This document shows positions 6,458 to 6,803 of a stretch of DNA of 6,803 nucleotides, in pieces; within the stretch, counting starts at the first letter, position 1, and each line of letters starts with the position of its first letter. The stretch is from assembly GCA_003535395.1 (NCBI GenBank), contig DOHE01000311.1, positions 1-6,803 of the forward strand, read 5' to 3'. Under the pieces are notes generated by a model. The model was not told where the DNA came from. It ran no database searches and saw only the letters and a list, made by a program, of their open reading frames with translations. Made by a program: the position numbers and the translations under genes. Origin of the DNA: Clostridiales bacterium (GTDB taxonomy: Bacteria; Bacillota; Clostridia; UBA8921).

Positions 6458-6803
6458 CACTGTCTCCTTTCATATCCTTGAAATTTATATACACACCATC
6501 GGTTGAAACTACGTATTTATCTAAAACCGATACAAGCCGGTATCCTGCCTTGTATCCTGTTCGGCTGCCGTCGATCAGGTCAATCACTTCAAAACTCTGC
6601 CGGAGGTCGATATAAGGCTGCCGGGTCATGGAAAAAAGCAGATCCTGCCTGGCCAGCGGGTTGGAAAGGGTCATGCTGTGCCAACCTTCCGTGTACCCTG
6701 CATCATACTTTCCGTACCGAAGTTCTTCCACCCTGCCTTCACTGTTCAGCAATCCGAAATAGATATTGTCATCCATATCCGCTCCCAGGAGGGTTACTTC
6801 CCG
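6450..6803 (-). CDS. Unrecognised protein, C-terminal part (5' end outside window)
   Basis: The last 117 codons of a gene that stays open to the window's right edge. I do not recognise the family. The segment is polar, with alternating hydrophobic residues suggesting beta strands (VEELRYGKYDAGYTEG, YRLVSVLDKYVVSTDGVY), and has no membrane segment, Cys or repeat in view. An ATG at 6776 could in principle start a 108-residue protein with GGGAG 5 nt upstream. However, the frame continues upstream with protein-like sequence (REVTLLGAD), so truncation by the window is more likely. It ends inside the ribosome binding and start region of the SGNH hydrolase, overlapping it by 8 nt, and is therefore probably co-transcribed with it. 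An extracellular or envelope role alongside the hydrolase is a guess. Confidence 0.7.
   Translation of the reverse strand, partial: REVTLLGADMDDNIYFGLLNSEGRVEELRYGKYDAGYTEGWHSMTLSNPLARQDLLFSMTRQPYIDLRQSFEVIDLIDGSRTGYKAGYRLVSVLDKYVVSTDGVYINFKDMKGDSDE

Overview
The window looks like ordinary chromosomal DNA of a low-to-mid GC Gram-positive bacterium, most likely a member of the Clostridia (Bacillota). The pointers are strong AGGAGG-like ribosome binding sites, tightly overlapping genes, an OmpR-type response regulator/histidine kinase pair of clostridial style, and a 360-residue class IV branched-chain aminotransferase of the Gram-positive/eukaryote-like type. This is inference from style and family membership; no species marker is present. 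I see no phage, IS element, CRISPR array or plasmid function.

Layout, left to right. (1) 1-1998, + strand: a two-component system whose response regulator and membrane histidine kinase are read as one uninterrupted frame, with the regulator's N-terminus cut off by the window edge. (2) 2024-2098, - strand: a complete tRNA-Ala(GGC) with encoded CCA and the G3:U70 identity pair, with a plausible promoter at 2125-2153. (3) 2173-3390, - strand: a cytoplasmic alpha/beta hydrolase resembling the LCAT-type lipase/acyltransferase group. (4) 3391-3630: a divergent intergenic region with candidate promoters for both neighbours. (5) 3631-4713, + strand: branched-chain amino acid aminotransferase (ilvE). 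(6) 4713-4796: a 32-bp tandem repeat that fills the whole gap between the convergent ilvE and rsuA genes and folds into two successive terminator-like hairpins. (7) 4779-6803, - strand: an overlapping three-gene unit read leftwards: the 3' part of an unrecognised gene, a membrane-anchored SGNH/GDSL hydrolase, and an RsuA-family 16S rRNA pseudouridine synthase.

The genes do not form one pathway. The window is a mix of housekeeping functions (tRNA, ilvE, rsuA), signalling and two unrelated hydrolases. The points most worth a second look are the in-frame response regulator-kinase fusion, whose junction still carries the ribosome binding site and TGATG overlap expected of two separate genes; the duplicated terminator-like repeat after ilvE; and a 15-bp exact direct repeat that brackets ilvE and shares its sequence with that terminator arm. 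I found no clear evidence of a wholly new multi-gene system.
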